Counted from the first letter of the stretch, positions 39,714-48,362 are shown. The stretch is 49,274 nt of DNA from Arsenicicoccus bolidensis DSM 15745 (GCF_000426385.1 NZ_AUFG01000028.1:1-49274); one strand, 5' to 3'. Notes: generated from the sequence alone by a model not told the origin. Numbers and translations are program-made.

Positions 39714-41123
39714 ATGACGCCCCGCCGCCTCACTCCGCACCGCCTGGCGCAGCAGCTGGGGCCGGCCGGCCCCGGCGTCCCGGCCTATCGCTGGCTCGCG
39801 GACGGCATCCGGCTGCTCGTCGCCGACGGACGTGTCCTCCCCGACACGACCCTGCCGGGCGAGCGAGCCCTGACGGCCCAGCTGGGGGTTAGCCGGACGA
39901 CCGTGGCGCGGGCCTACGCCGACCTCGTGGAGCGGGGCTACGCCGAGGCGCGGCAGGGGTCCGGCACCCGCACGCGCCTGCCGGGACCGCCCGCTCCTGC
40001 CGGCGAGGAGCCCTTCGGGCTGCAGGGGCGGACCCTGAGCGGGGACGCGCCGCCCACCGTCGCCGACCTCACCGCCACCGTGCCGCCGGCGGTGCCCGGG
40101 CTCGTGGCGGCGTTCGAGCGGGCCATCGCCCAGCTGCCCCGATATCTCGCGGGCAGCGGCTACCACCCGGCCGGGCTCCCCGTGCTCCGGGAGGCGGTGG
40201 CCGAGCACTATGCCGCGCGCGGGGTGCCGACCACGCCTGACCAGGTGATCATCACCAGCGGCGCGCTGGCCGGGGTCGCCGCCGTGCTCCGCGCCCTGGC
40301 CTCGCCGGGCGACCGGGTGGTCCTGGAGTCCCCGAGCTATCCCAACTCGATCGCCGCACTGCAGCGGCAGGGATCGCGGCCGGTGGCGGTGCCCATGATC
40401 GAGGACGGGTTCGACGTCGAGGGGATCGTGACGGCGGCGGCGGCCTCGCGGGCCAGGGCGGCCCTGCTGATCCCGGACTTCCACAACCCGACGGGTCACC
40501 TGCTGGACGACGACGGTCGCGCGCTCCTGGTCCGCGGCCTCGCGCGCGCCGGCGTGCCGCTGGTGGTCGACGAGACGCCGATCGACATGGCTCTGGACGC
40601 CCCCGTGCTGCCCCGCCCCGTGGCAGCCCACGGCCCGGCCATCAGCGTCGGCTCGTGCAGCAAGTCGCACTGGGGCGGCCTGCGGCTCGGGTGGGTCCGC
40701 ACCGAGGGGCCGCTCCTGGCGGCCGTGCAGCAGGCGCGGCTCTCCCTCGACCTCGGCGCCCCGGTCCTCGAGCAGATCGCCCTGGCCGACCTGCTGCGCC
40801 ACCCCCAGCCGGACACCGAGCGGCGCGCCGCCCTGGTCCACCAGCGCGACAGCCTGCACGCCCTCGTCACCGCGACCCTGCCGGGCTGGGAGGCCCAGGT
40901 CCCCCGCGGTGGGCTCAGCCTGTGGTGGCGCCTGCCGCAGCCACGATCGTCCGCCCTGGTCACGGCCGCTGCGCGGCGCGGAGTGCGGCTGGCACCGGGC
41001 GCGGCGTTCAGCCCTGACCGCAGCGGCCTGGAGGGCTACCTGCGGACGCCGTTCACGCAGCCGGTGGAGACGCTGGAGCGAGCCGTGGCCGCGATCGCCG
41101 CGGCGTGGGCCGAGATCACCTGA
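39714..41123 (+). CDS. yczR: MocR-like (GntR/aminotransferase) regulator YczR
   Basis: A 469-residue protein: a GntR-type winged helix (about 1-85; LPGERALTAQLGVSRTTVARAYADLVERGY) joined to an aminotransferase class I-like domain with FHNPTGH, VVDETPIDMA and the PLP-binding lysine in SVGSCSKSHWGGLRLGW. MocR proteins use PLP as an effector-binding cofactor to control neighbouring genes, here the divergent yczE. ATG 39714 is preferred over GTG 39705 because CATAGT sits 7 nt upstream of it and overlaps the GTG. Spaced AGTGGAC repeats in the intergenic region are candidate sites. Confidence 0.92.
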   Translation: MTPRRLTPHRLAQQLGPAGPGVPAYRWLADGIRLLVADGRVLPDTTLPGERALTAQLGVSRTTVARAYADLVERGYAEARQGSGTRTRLPGPPAPAGEEPFGLQGRTLSGDAPPTVADLTATVPPAVPGLVAAFERAIAQLPRYLAGSGYHPAGLPVLREAVAEHYAARGVPTTPDQVIITSGALAGVAAVLRALASPGDRVVLESPSYPNSIAALQRQGSRPVAVPMIEDGFDVEGIVTAAAASRARAALLIPDFHNPTGHLLDDDGRALLVRGLARAGVPLVVDETPIDMALDAPVLPRPVAAHGPAISVGSCSKSHWGGLRLGWVRTEGPLLAAVQQARLSLDLGAPVLEQIALADLLRHPQPDTERRAALVHQRDSLHALVTATLPGWEAQVPRGGLSLWWRLPQPRSSALVTAAARRGVRLAPGAAFSPDRSGLEGYLRTPFTQPVETLERAVAAIAAAWAEIT

Positions 41124-41144
41124 GGCTGCCCTGCACCCGGCCCG

Positions 41145-41942
41145 CTAGAGCGGGAGCACCTCGATCTCGTAGCGCAGCGTGTGCGAGTCCCCCGGCGCCA
41201 GGGTGATCTCGTCGGCGAGCACGTTGCCGCCCTCGACGCAGACCATCCCGGTCCACTCGTCGTCGCCCATGTCGGGGAGGCCGGCGGCCTTGTCCGCCCA
41301 GGGGTTCCACACCACGGTGCTGGCCGAGCCGGACGTCGTGATGCGCAGCCGCCGCCCGAGCACCGGGTCGACGACGGTGACGGGGCAGGCCGACCGATAG
41401 ACGCGGTCCGTCTCGCCCCGCAGGGTCACCGGGCCCTCCTGGCGCCGCGTCGCGCCCTTGTCGGTCTTGTCGACGTAGGACGCACGGTCGAGCCCCTCGA
41501 GCGACACCTGCCGCACGTCGCCCACGGCGAGGTAGGTGTGCAGCGCCTCCTCGTAGGTCTCCTCCTGCGACCCGACGTTGGTGACGCGCAGCGCGAGCTC
41601 GAGGTGGCGGCCGGCGCGGACGGCATACGTCGCGCGGAGCGCACCCAGGGTGAGGGTCAGCTCGGCCCGTCCCTCCTCGATCACGACGGGCTCCCAGCGC
41701 GTGGTGCGCGCGGGTCCGTGGGAGGGCTTGCGGTCGCCGGAGCGGCCGGGGCCGAACCACGGGAAGCAGATCGGCACCCCGCCCCGGATCGCCGTCCCCT
41801 CCTCGAGGAGGGTGTCGCGGCTGACCCACAGCACCGGCTGCCCGCCGGTGGGGGTCCAGGTGACGAGGTGCGCGCCCTGCTCGTGGATCGCGGCGGTCGC
41901 CTCGGGGCCGGAGATGTCGCGCGGTGCGGGGAGAGTGCCCAT
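41145..41942 (-). CDS. D-hexose-6-phosphate mutarotase (YeaD-like)
   Basis: A 265-residue aldose-1-epimerase-superfamily protein. The block IRGGVPICFPWFGP, the catalytic His in EALHTYLAVGDV, and the late WTGMVCVEGGNV segment place it with the YeaD/Ymr099c group, which interconvert alpha and beta anomers of glucose-6-phosphate and related sugars. ATG 41942 is chosen because homologous sequence begins there; TACGGT lies 6 nt upstream, suggesting a leaderless message. It is convergent with yczR with a 21-bp gap and stands alone metabolically. Confidence 0.9.
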   Translation of the reverse strand: MGTLPAPRDISGPEATAAIHEQGAHLVTWTPTGGQPVLWVSRDTLLEEGTAIRGGVPICFPWFGPGRSGDRKPSHGPARTTRWEPVVIEEGRAELTLTLGALRATYAVRAGRHLELALRVTNVGSQEETYEEALHTYLAVGDVRQVSLEGLDRASYVDKTDKGATRRQEGPVTLRGETDRVYRSACPVTVVDPVLGRRLRITTSGSASTVVWNPWADKAAGLPDMGDDEWTGMVCVEGGNVLADEITLAPGDSHTLRYEIEVLPL

Positions 41943-41983
41943 GACCAGACCGTATGCCGTGCCCGCGGCGGACGTCACCCGGG

Positions 41984-42010
41984 GTGACCCCTTCGGGGCA
42001 GGCTCGCGGG
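41984..42010. terminator. Small hairpins between the PAS-ANTAR gene and the mutarotase
   Basis: CCCC TTCG GGGC (41988-41999) is a short stem with a stable TTCG tetraloop, 12 nt after the stop at 42011 on the minus strand. The preceding GTCACCC-G-GGGTGAC (from 41974) is a 15-nt palindrome. They probably end the transcript of the PAS-ANTAR-STAS gene before the mutarotase promoter. Confidence 0.45.
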
Positions 42011-43030
42011 TCAGACCGACTCGGACGCGCCGGCGCGGCGCAAGACCCGGCTCCGCGGCAGGCCGGCCGCGACGAGCTGGGCCCGGGAGCCCCCGGCGAC
42101 GACGCGCAGGTCGGCGGGGGTGGCCAGGTGCTTGGCCACGACACCCGCCACCGCCATCACCGCGGCCGGCCCGAGATAGCCCACCCCCGACAGGTCGAGG
42201 ACGTGGGGCTGGGTCGGCCGGGACAGGGCGGCCAGCTCGTCCCGCAGCTGCGGGACCACCTCGGCGGCCCGCGCGGCGTCGACGTCACCCGTCACCGCGA
42301 TGACCGGGACGCCGCGGTGACGGCGCACGGTCACGACCGGCGGCATGCGCGCGGCGGCCCAGTTCTGCGCACCTCCCCCCTCGGGGGCGTCACGCAGCGC
42401 CGCGCAGCGTGGGTCGAGCAAGACCGACAGGATCCGGTCCAGGTCGGCCGGGTCGCCGACGCGGGAGGTGGCCCCGTCGACCAGACGCGCGGCGATGGCC
42501 CGCACCCGGGTGTTGGTGCGCTGGGAGTACCACCCGAGCAGGGCGAAGGCATGGTCCGCGGTGATCCCGTAGGCCACGACGAGGACCCCCTTGGCCTGCT
42601 CGATGATCGCGCGGGCCTCGACGACCTCACCCAGCTGACCGGTCATCTCCTCCGCGACCGCCCGCTGCACCATGCGTCCCACGTCGAGCAGGTAGCCGGA
42701 CGCCCCGACCAGGGTGCCGGCGGCGTCATACTCCCCGAGGCCCACGGCGAGCACGTCGCGCGACTGGCCGTCGGGTCGGACGAGGCGCCGGCGGTGGGCG
42801 AAGGCCTCGCCCCGCCGGAGAGCCGCCGAGGCCTTCTCGGCCAGATCGGCGTCGTCCGGATGGATGTGAGCGATGAACAGGTCCAGGCCGTCCGGCCCGC
42901 GACCGGGCTCGAGACCGTGGAGGGCGTACAGCTCGGGAGAGATCGACCAGTCCAGGTCCCGAGGGCTGTGCACCTCGACCCGCCACGACGCCGGGCGGAT
43001 CGTGGTTCGGTCGTCATGCAGGTCGCTCAC
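42011..43030 (-). CDS. PAS-ANTAR-STAS regulatory protein
   Basis: A 339-residue three-domain protein. The N-terminal PAS fold (about 10-115; DLDWSISPELYALHGLEPG, LVRPDGQSRDVLAVG) senses a signal. The ANTAR domain (about 120-180; ARAIIEQAKGVLVVAYGIT, then RAIAARLVD) binds dual-hairpin RNAs to prevent termination. The C-terminal STAS/MlaB-like domain (about 235-335; VPVIAVTGDVDAARAAEVV, HVLDLSGVGYLGPAAVM) resembles anti-sigma-factor antagonists but lacks the usual phosphorylatable Ser (DLSGVGYLG). GTG 43030 has TGGAGCGAC upstream; the ATG at 43017 is in another frame. PAS-ANTAR proteins are common in actinobacteria; adding a STAS domain links RNA control with partner switching. Confidence 0.88.
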   Translation of the reverse strand: MSDLHDDRTTIRPASWRVEVHSPRDLDWSISPELYALHGLEPGRGPDGLDLFIAHIHPDDADLAEKASAALRRGEAFAHRRRLVRPDGQSRDVLAVGLGEYDAAGTLVGASGYLLDVGRMVQRAVAEEMTGQLGEVVEARAIIEQAKGVLVVAYGITADHAFALLGWYSQRTNTRVRAIAARLVDGATSRVGDPADLDRILSVLLDPRCAALRDAPEGGGAQNWAAARMPPVVTVRRHRGVPVIAVTGDVDAARAAEVVPQLRDELAALSRPTQPHVLDLSGVGYLGPAAVMAVAGVVAKHLATPADLRVVAGGSRAQLVAAGLPRSRVLRRAGASESV

Positions 43031-43127
43031 GTCGCTCCAGAACCATGGGGGTGGGCACCGAGACGGCGCACGGTCTGTCGCTGGGGCTGAACGACGCGCT
43101 GGCTCCCGCGCGCGGGGCAGCGGACGT

Positions 43128-43157
43128 ATTTTAATCCTTCCTCCGGTCTGGTCCCAA
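43128..43157 (-). promoter_or_regulatory. Promoter of the PAS-ANTAR-STAS gene
   Basis: On the minus strand TTGGGA (43157-43152) and TAAAAT (43133-43128) are separated by 18 bp. The -10 is near consensus and sits in one of the most AT-rich short stretches outside the AAA ATPase locus. The leader would be about 90 nt, unlike the many leaderless genes here. No other gene lies in 43031-43267. Confidence 0.6.
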
Positions 43158-43267
43158 CTGCCGACCGGCGCCCACGGCGCTGCTCCCCCGGACGGGCTGC
43201 CCACCGTGCCAGAGTGACCGTGCGAGCCGCCTCCGTCGGAGGCGCGTGCCCACGTGGAGGTGGACCC

Positions 43268-44476
43268 ATGCGGACCGCTGCGACCGACCGGATCCGGGTC
43301 GGTGCCCTGACCTGTGCCGTGATCCTGGTGCTGGGCGTCGCGGCGCACGCGTTCGTCGGGTGGGCCCGGCACCGAGGACCCGGCCAGCCCCCGGCCGTCA
43401 ACCCCACCGTCGTCGTGGTCGGTCTCGTCGCCGCCGCCCTGCTGGCGGGCTGGGCCCTGCTGGGCCGGGCGCGCGACCGCGTCACCGAGCGCATCCGCGC
43501 CCACCACCCCGAGCGTCGGGTCGTGCTGGCGACGGCCGACCTGCCTGGCGGCGTGGACGGGGCAGACGGCGCAGCTGGCTCGGAGCCCGTCGGCGTGGCC
43601 TGGGACGACCCCGAGACGGCTCCGGCCTGGCAACGAGCGTGTCGCCGTCGGCTGGTCCCGCCGCTCGCCCTCGCCGCGGTGGCCCTCCTGCTCCTGCTGG
43701 GCACGGGACTGATGACCCGTATGGCGGCCGCGGAGCTGCACGACGGCGGGATCCGCACGCCCGCGCAGGTGACGGGCTCGGGCTGGGCCTTCACGGGGCT
43801 CGGCCACTCGCCGTGGGTGCGGGTGACGCACGTGGAGGGCGGCCGGACCTATGCGTCGGTCGTGCACGGCGTGGACCCCCAGGTGGTGCCGGTCGGCACG
43901 CAGCTGACGGTGGTCGTGGACCCGGACGACCCCGAGACGGTGGGCGCGGTCGACGGATCCACCCCGTCCGCCGCCACGCAGCGGTGGCAGAACCTCCTGC
44001 GCCTCGCCCTGCTGGTCGGTGCCGGCTGGGCGCTCGTGACCGGCGGTCGCATGCTCGCGTGGCGGTCGGCGCTGCGGCGCGCGCCCTGGCAGCCGTGGCG
44101 CCTGGTGGGCGACTCGCCATACGGTCATGGTCATGCTCGCGGTCCCGGCAGCGGCCGCGGGCTCGATCTCGGTGGAGGCCGAGGTCGCGACACCGTGCTG
44201 GAGCTGCAGGACTGGACCGGCGAGGTGTCGGTCGTGGCGCGATCGAGCGGCGCTGGTCTGCCACCGCCCGATGACGACGTCGAGGTCGAGGGGTCCGACG
44301 AGGGTTCCGACGAGGTGGCCGTGCTGCCCGGGCCGCCGGGTCATCCGCTGCTCGGTCGGCGACTGCTCGTCGGCACGTCCGCCGGGGTCGTGGAGGCCAC
44401 GCTCCCCCGGACCGTGGCCGAGGAGACGCGCCTGCGTCAGCGCTCGAGCACCGCCACGAGGAACCCGCTGCCCTGA
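43268..44476 (+). CDS. DUF3592 membrane protein
   Basis: A 402-residue protein with hydrophobic segments at about 12-32, 45-65, 140-162 and 253-272. Between the third and fourth is an extracytoplasmic-type DUF3592 module (PAQVTGSGWAFTGLGHSPWV, VVPVGTQLTVVVDPDDPETV). The C-terminal half after the last segment is hydrophilic and Gly/Asp-rich. DUF3592 proteins are uncharacterised; the fold suggests a beta-rich domain near the membrane. ATG 43268 follows GGAGGTGGACCC. The end overlaps the convergent methyltransferase gene by 40 nt. Confidence 0.8.
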   Translation: MRTAATDRIRVGALTCAVILVLGVAAHAFVGWARHRGPGQPPAVNPTVVVVGLVAAALLAGWALLGRARDRVTERIRAHHPERRVVLATADLPGGVDGADGAAGSEPVGVAWDDPETAPAWQRACRRRLVPPLALAAVALLLLLGTGLMTRMAAAELHDGGIRTPAQVTGSGWAFTGLGHSPWVRVTHVEGGRTYASVVHGVDPQVVPVGTQLTVVVDPDDPETVGAVDGSTPSAATQRWQNLLRLALLVGAGWALVTGGRMLAWRSALRRAPWQPWRLVGDSPYGHGHARGPGSGRGLDLGGGRGRDTVLELQDWTGEVSVVARSSGAGLPPPDDDVEVEGSDEGSDEVAVLPGPPGHPLLGRRLLVGTSAGVVEATLPRTVAEETRLRQRSSTATRNPLP

Positions 44477-45042
44477 CGGAACGGCCGCAGATCCCACGAC
44501 GACAGCATCAGCGACTCGGTGAGCCCCGCCACGCGCGCGTCCATCCGGAACGCCCCGAAGTCGTAGCCGCGCCCGCTGCCGAACCCCACGACCAGGCGTC
44601 CGCCGTCGGCCAGGTGCGACCCCATCCGGCGCAGCACCTCCACCCGCGTGCTCGCGGCCAGGAAGGTCATGACGTTGCCGCCGCACACCACGACGTCGAA
44701 CCCTTCGTCGATCCCCCGCGCCGGCAGGTCCAGCTCGGCGAGGTCACCCACCAGCCAGGTCGGGCCGGGGTGGTCGGCCTCGGCGGCCTCGATCAGCACC
44801 GGGTCGACGTCGACCCCGACGACCGTGTGCCCGAGCTCGTGCAGGAAGGCCCCGACCCGGCCGGGTCCGCACCCGGCGTCGAGGATCCGCGAGCCGCGCC
44901 CGAGCATGGCGTCGACCATCCGCGCCTCGCCGGCCAGGTCGTGCCCCTCGCGCGCCATCCGACGGAACCGCTCGACGTAGCGCTCGGAGTGGGTGGGGTC
45001 GGCGGCGACGATCTGCTCCCAGTCGCTGGGCACGCGGGCCAC
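44437..45042 (-). CDS. Class I SAM-dependent methyltransferase
   Basis: A 201-residue protein with the SAM motif I ILDAGCGPGRVGAFL near residues 53-67, the acidic strand VVGVDVDPVLIE, and VGDLAELDLP and FDVVVCGGNVMTFL as later motifs. The 'VMTFL' position and short length resemble small-molecule methyltransferases related to the tellurite-resistance TehB/UbiE groups. GTG 45042 follows GAGGAGGCCCC. It runs convergently into the DUF3592 gene. The substrate is unknown. Confidence 0.9.
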   Translation of the reverse strand: MARVPSDWEQIVAADPTHSERYVERFRRMAREGHDLAGEARMVDAMLGRGSRILDAGCGPGRVGAFLHELGHTVVGVDVDPVLIEAAEADHPGPTWLVGDLAELDLPARGIDEGFDVVVCGGNVMTFLAASTRVEVLRRMGSHLADGGRLVVGFGSGRGYDFGAFRMDARVAGLTESLMLSSWDLRPFRQGSGFLVAVLER

Positions 45043-45120
45043 GGGGCCTCCTCGGGTGGGGTGTGTCAGAGCCTGAGTCTAGGGTGGAGGGACCACAGCA
45101 CCCGAGCCAGAGGAGTGGAC

Positions 45121-45534
45121 ATGGCCGACCAGGGCCCTGCACCGTTCGTGACCGACATCGAGCGAGCGACGCTCGACAACACCATGTTTCGCGACACCCT
45201 GTGGACCGGGCAGCACCTGCAGCTGACGGTCATGGCCATCCCGCCGGGGGGCGAGATCGGCCTCGAGATGCACGACGACACCGACCAGTTCCTGCGGGTC
45301 GAGGCCGGCCGGGGCCGCGTGATGATGGGCAAGGCCAGCAACGACCTGCAGTTCCAGGAGGTCGTGTCGGACGACGACATCGTGATGGTCCCCGCCGGCT
45401 CCTGGCACAACGTCGTCAACATCGGCGACACGGTGCTCAAGGTCTACTCGCTCTACGGCCCGCCGGACCACGTGCACGGCACGCGTCACGCGACCAAGCA
45501 GGACGCCGACGAGGACCCCAACGAGCAGCACTGA
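45121..45534 (+). CDS. Cupin domain protein
   Basis: A 137-residue single-domain cupin. Strands with PPGGEIGLEMHDDTDQFLRV, matching the first cupin motif in relaxed form, and VPAGSWHNVVNIG for the second give likely metal ligands (His in EMHDD, Glu/Gln nearby, His in SWHNV). It resembles the mannose-6-phosphate isomerase-like cupins of many bacteria with no assigned reaction. ATG 45121 follows AGAGGAGTGGAC. The stop is followed by a GC-rich stretch (45535-45621) with CCGGTCGCCGGTCGCC tandem units and no gene. Confidence 0.88.
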   Translation: MADQGPAPFVTDIERATLDNTMFRDTLWTGQHLQLTVMAIPPGGEIGLEMHDDTDQFLRVEAGRGRVMMGKASNDLQFQEVVSDDDIVMVPAGSWHNVVNIGDTVLKVYSLYGPPDHVHGTRHATKQDADEDPNEQH

Positions 45535-45621
45535 GGGCGGCCTGATCGAGCCGGGGTCGTATGCCGGGCGCCGGTCGCCGGTCGCCGGTCGGGCGTACGT
45601 GGGCGACCGGGATCAGCGGCG

Positions 45622-46680
45622 TCAGCGCCGGGCCGCCGCCAGGCGGGCGCGCCCGCGCGACAGGGCGGCCTCGACCGCGCTACCGTCACCGGCCTGCTCG
45701 AGCAGGTCGGTGACGCGCGGCCCGATCGCGTCCACCGCGGCGGTGAGCCGCGCGTCGTCCCACCCTTGGGCGCGGGCGTGCTCGTGGATCACTCCCCCGG
45801 CGTTGGCGACGAAGTCGGGGACGAAGGTGATCCCCCGCTCCGACAGCGCCTGCTCGCAGGACGGCTCGTCGAGGATGTCGTTGGCGGCGCCGGCGATGAC
45901 CCGGCACCGCAGCCGCGGCACGACGTCCATCGTCACCACCCGCGCGACGGCGGACGGGGCGAGCACGTCGCACTCGCAGGTCACGACCTCCGCGACGTCC
46001 ACGACCTCGCCACCGCACTCAGCGGCGACCGACGCCGCGCGCTCGGCGTCCACGTCGGCCACGAGCACCCGGGCGCCGTCGCGTGCCGCCAGCCGGGCGA
46101 GCTCGCCCCCGACGTTGCCCGCACCCTGGACGGCCACGGTGAGGCCGGCCAGCGTCGGGACGTCATACGCCCGCTGCACCCCGGCCCGCATGGCGACGTA
46201 GGCACCGCGCGCGGTCCACGGCGAGGGGTCGGCGTCCGCGCAGTAGACGCGGGCGCCGCGGGAGCGGATGACGTCCATGTCCGCGAGCGTGGTGCCCATG
46301 TCGACCCCGGGGATGTAGAGACCGTGCGTGCGGGCCACGGCGTCCCCGAACGCCTCGAACAACGCCCGCCGCGCCGGCTCGTCGCGCGTGACCCCGTCCG
46401 CCATGATCACGGACTTGGCTCCGCCGTACGGCAGCTCGGCCAGGGCGTGCTTGAAGGTCATGGCCCGGGCGAGCCGCTGCGCCTCGCGGATGGCCGCCGC
46501 GGTCGAGGGATAGGGCCGCCACCGCACGCCGCCGAAGCCCGGACCGAGTGTCGTGTCGTCGATCGCGATGACCGCCCGTAGCCCCGTGGTCTCGTCGGCA
46601 TAGGTGATGACCTGCTCGCTGGTCCAGGGGTCCACCGGGTCCACGAGGTCACGTCGGCCCGCGGCGTCGCTGTCGCTCAT
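45622..46680 (-). CDS. Leucine/valine/phenylalanine dehydrogenase family protein
   Basis: A 352-residue Glu/Leu/Phe/Val dehydrogenase, catalysing NAD-dependent oxidative deamination of a branched-chain or aromatic amino acid to its 2-oxo acid. Visible: the glycine-rich FGGVRWRPY, the catalytic lysine region ELPYGGAKSVI, PGVDMGT, and the NAD Rossmann motif VAVQGAGNVGGELA. Length favours the octameric Leu/Val/Phe group over glutamate dehydrogenase. Val dehydrogenase is the usual actinobacterial form, but specificity is not readable. ATG 46680 has CAGAGT 7 nt upstream. A perfect 50-nt palindrome lies between it and the upstream symporter gene. Confidence 0.9.
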   Translation of the reverse strand: MSDSDAAGRRDLVDPVDPWTSEQVITYADETTGLRAVIAIDDTTLGPGFGGVRWRPYPSTAAAIREAQRLARAMTFKHALAELPYGGAKSVIMADGVTRDEPARRALFEAFGDAVARTHGLYIPGVDMGTTLADMDVIRSRGARVYCADADPSPWTARGAYVAMRAGVQRAYDVPTLAGLTVAVQGAGNVGGELARLAARDGARVLVADVDAERAASVAAECGGEVVDVAEVVTCECDVLAPSAVARVVTMDVVPRLRCRVIAGAANDILDEPSCEQALSERGITFVPDFVANAGGVIHEHARAQGWDDARLTAAVDAIGPRVTDLLEQAGDGSAVEAALSRGRARLAAARR

Positions 46681-46713
46681 GGCCCCGACTCTGCCACCAG
46701 CGACGCCCGTCTC

Positions 46714-46763
46714 CAACGCCGAGTGGTCAGTTCCCGACGTCGGGAACTGACCACTCGGCGTTG
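46714..46763. terminator. Perfect 50-nt palindrome (GCCGAG family)
   Basis: The 25-nt left arm begins CAACGCCGAGTGGTCAGTTC and ends CCGAC at 46738. The right arm is its exact reverse complement to 46763, with no spacer. It lies 20 nt after the stop of the minus-strand symporter gene, so it should end that transcript, and about 30 nt before the dehydrogenase start. Its arm matches the repeat units at 38894-38999. Confidence 0.8.
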
Positions 46764-46783
46764 CAGGGTGCCGTCGGGTGCCG

Positions 46784-48244
46784 TCAGTCGTCGGTGCGGG
46801 TCGACCCGTCGGCGTGACGCGCGTGCGCGGCATACTCGTCCAGGTTGACCTGCGGCGTCGGCTGCAGGCGGTCGGCGGGGTTGACGGGGTGGGGCACCCG
46901 GCCCGGTCGCACCTCGGTGGCGTGCGGGTCCTCGTCCAGCGTGGCGTAGTCGAAGGGGTCGTGGCCCCCGAGGACGGCGTCGGCCTGCGCCTTGTCGAGC
47001 GTGCCGGTCCACCGACCGATGACCATGGTCGCGACGGCGTTGCCAGCGAAGTTGGTGACGGCGCGCGCCTCCGACATGAAGCGGTCGATGCCGACGATCA
47101 CGCCGACGCCGTCGAGCAGCTCGGGGCGGTGGGCCTGCAGGCCCCCGGCGAGGGTAGCGAGGCCGGCGCCCGTGACGCCGGCGGCGCCCTTGGACGCGAT
47201 GATCATGAACACCAGGAGACCGATCTGCTCGCCCATGCTCATGGGCTTGCCCATCGCGTCGGCGATGAAGATCGACGCCATGGTGAGGTAGATCGCCGTG
47301 CCGTCGAGGTTGAACGAGTAGCCGGTGGGGACGACCACGCCGACGGTGGAGCGGTCGACGCCTGCGTGCGTCATCTTGGCCATGAGGTGCGGCAGCGCCG
47401 ACTCCGAGGACGAGGTGGCGACGATGAGCAGGAACTCGCGGCCGAGGTACTTCAGCAGCTTGAAGATGTTGACCCGGGCGACCAGCCACAGGACGGTGCC
47501 CAGGATGACGACGACGAAGAGCAGGCAGGTGACGTAGAAGCCGAACATCAGCTTGAGCATCTCGCCCACGGCCTTGGGGCCAGAGGTGCCGACGACGGCG
47601 GCGATGGCGCCGAACGCGCCGATCGGGGCGAGCCACAGGACCATCGTCAGGATGCGGAAGACGACCTTCTGCAGGAGGGCGATGGCGGCGAGGGCAGGCT
47701 CGCCCTGCTTGCCCATCTTCTGGATCGCGAAGCCGACGAGCAGCGCCACGAAGAGCGTCTGCAGCACGGAGCCCGAGATCAGCGAGCTGAAGAGGGTCTC
47801 GGGGATGATCCCGCGGATGAACTCGACGGTTCCACCGGCGTGCTCGGCGTCCGCGGCGAGCTTGGCTCCGGAGCCGGGGATCACCGTGATGCCGTGACCG
47901 GGCTGGATGAGGTTGCCGACGACGAGGCCGATCGCCAGGGCGAAGGTCGACATGGTGAGGAAGTAGACGAGCGCCATCGAGCCGGCCTTGCCGACGGTCG
48001 CTGCGGCCCGCACGGACCCGATGCCGAGGACGATCGTGCAGAAGATGACGGGGCTGATCATCATCTTGATGAGGTCGACGAACGCATCGCCGACCCACTT
48101 CCAGCCCTTGGCCGCGTCGGGCGCGACGATGCCGAAGGTGATGCCGGCGAGCACCGCGATGATCACCGCGATGTAGAGCCAGTGGGACCGATCCCGCGGT
48201 CGTTCCTTGGGCTCGGGGATGGTCGGGCTCGTGGTGTAGGCCAT
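46784..48244 (-). CDS. Dicarboxylate/amino acid:cation symporter (DctA/GltP type)
   Basis: A 486-residue DAACS-family transporter that imports C4-dicarboxylates or acidic amino acids with protons or sodium. Eight helices and two re-entrant loops are expected; the signatures are SSSESALPHLMAKM (serine-rich hairpin 1), PTGYSFNLDGTAIYLTMASIF and ASKGAAGVTGAGLATLAG (hairpin 2), and GIDRFMSEARAVTNFAGNAV near the end. The last motif (R and N) favours the C4-dicarboxylate branch. A hydrophilic tail of about 55 residues follows. ATG 48244 (MAYTTSP) has AGGA upstream; the longer ORF is unsupported. Confidence 0.9.
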   Translation of the reverse strand: MAYTTSPTIPEPKERPRDRSHWLYIAVIIAVLAGITFGIVAPDAAKGWKWVGDAFVDLIKMMISPVIFCTIVLGIGSVRAAATVGKAGSMALVYFLTMSTFALAIGLVVGNLIQPGHGITVIPGSGAKLAADAEHAGGTVEFIRGIIPETLFSSLISGSVLQTLFVALLVGFAIQKMGKQGEPALAAIALLQKVVFRILTMVLWLAPIGAFGAIAAVVGTSGPKAVGEMLKLMFGFYVTCLLFVVVILGTVLWLVARVNIFKLLKYLGREFLLIVATSSSESALPHLMAKMTHAGVDRSTVGVVVPTGYSFNLDGTAIYLTMASIFIADAMGKPMSMGEQIGLLVFMIIASKGAAGVTGAGLATLAGGLQAHRPELLDGVGVIVGIDRFMSEARAVTNFAGNAVATMVIGRWTGTLDKAQADAVLGGHDPFDYATLDEDPHATEVRPGRVPHPVNPADRLQPTPQVNLDEYAAHARHADGSTRTDD

Positions 48245-48308
48245 GTCAGCGTTCCTGTCACGTCGTTGGGCAGCGCGCAACAGTATGCAAGGAGGCGGGG
48301 CGGCATAC

Positions 48309-48321
48309 GACATCAGATGTC
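48309..48321. promoter_or_regulatory. Palindrome between the symporter and LOG genes
   Basis: GACATC A GATGTC is a perfect 13-nt palindrome in the 118-bp divergent region, about 65 nt from the symporter start and 42 nt from the LOG-type gene start. It could be an operator for either. CACAGT (48350-48355) is the likely -10 of the LOG gene. Confidence 0.35.
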
Positions 48322-48362
48322 TGAACGTCACCTGATCGAGATCGAGTGGCACAGTTGCGGGC

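Noticed and set aside
42011-44686. 891-codon minus-strand ORF
   Set aside because: Only the part up to 43030 has domain homology; the rest is the shadow of the DUF3592 gene on the other strand.
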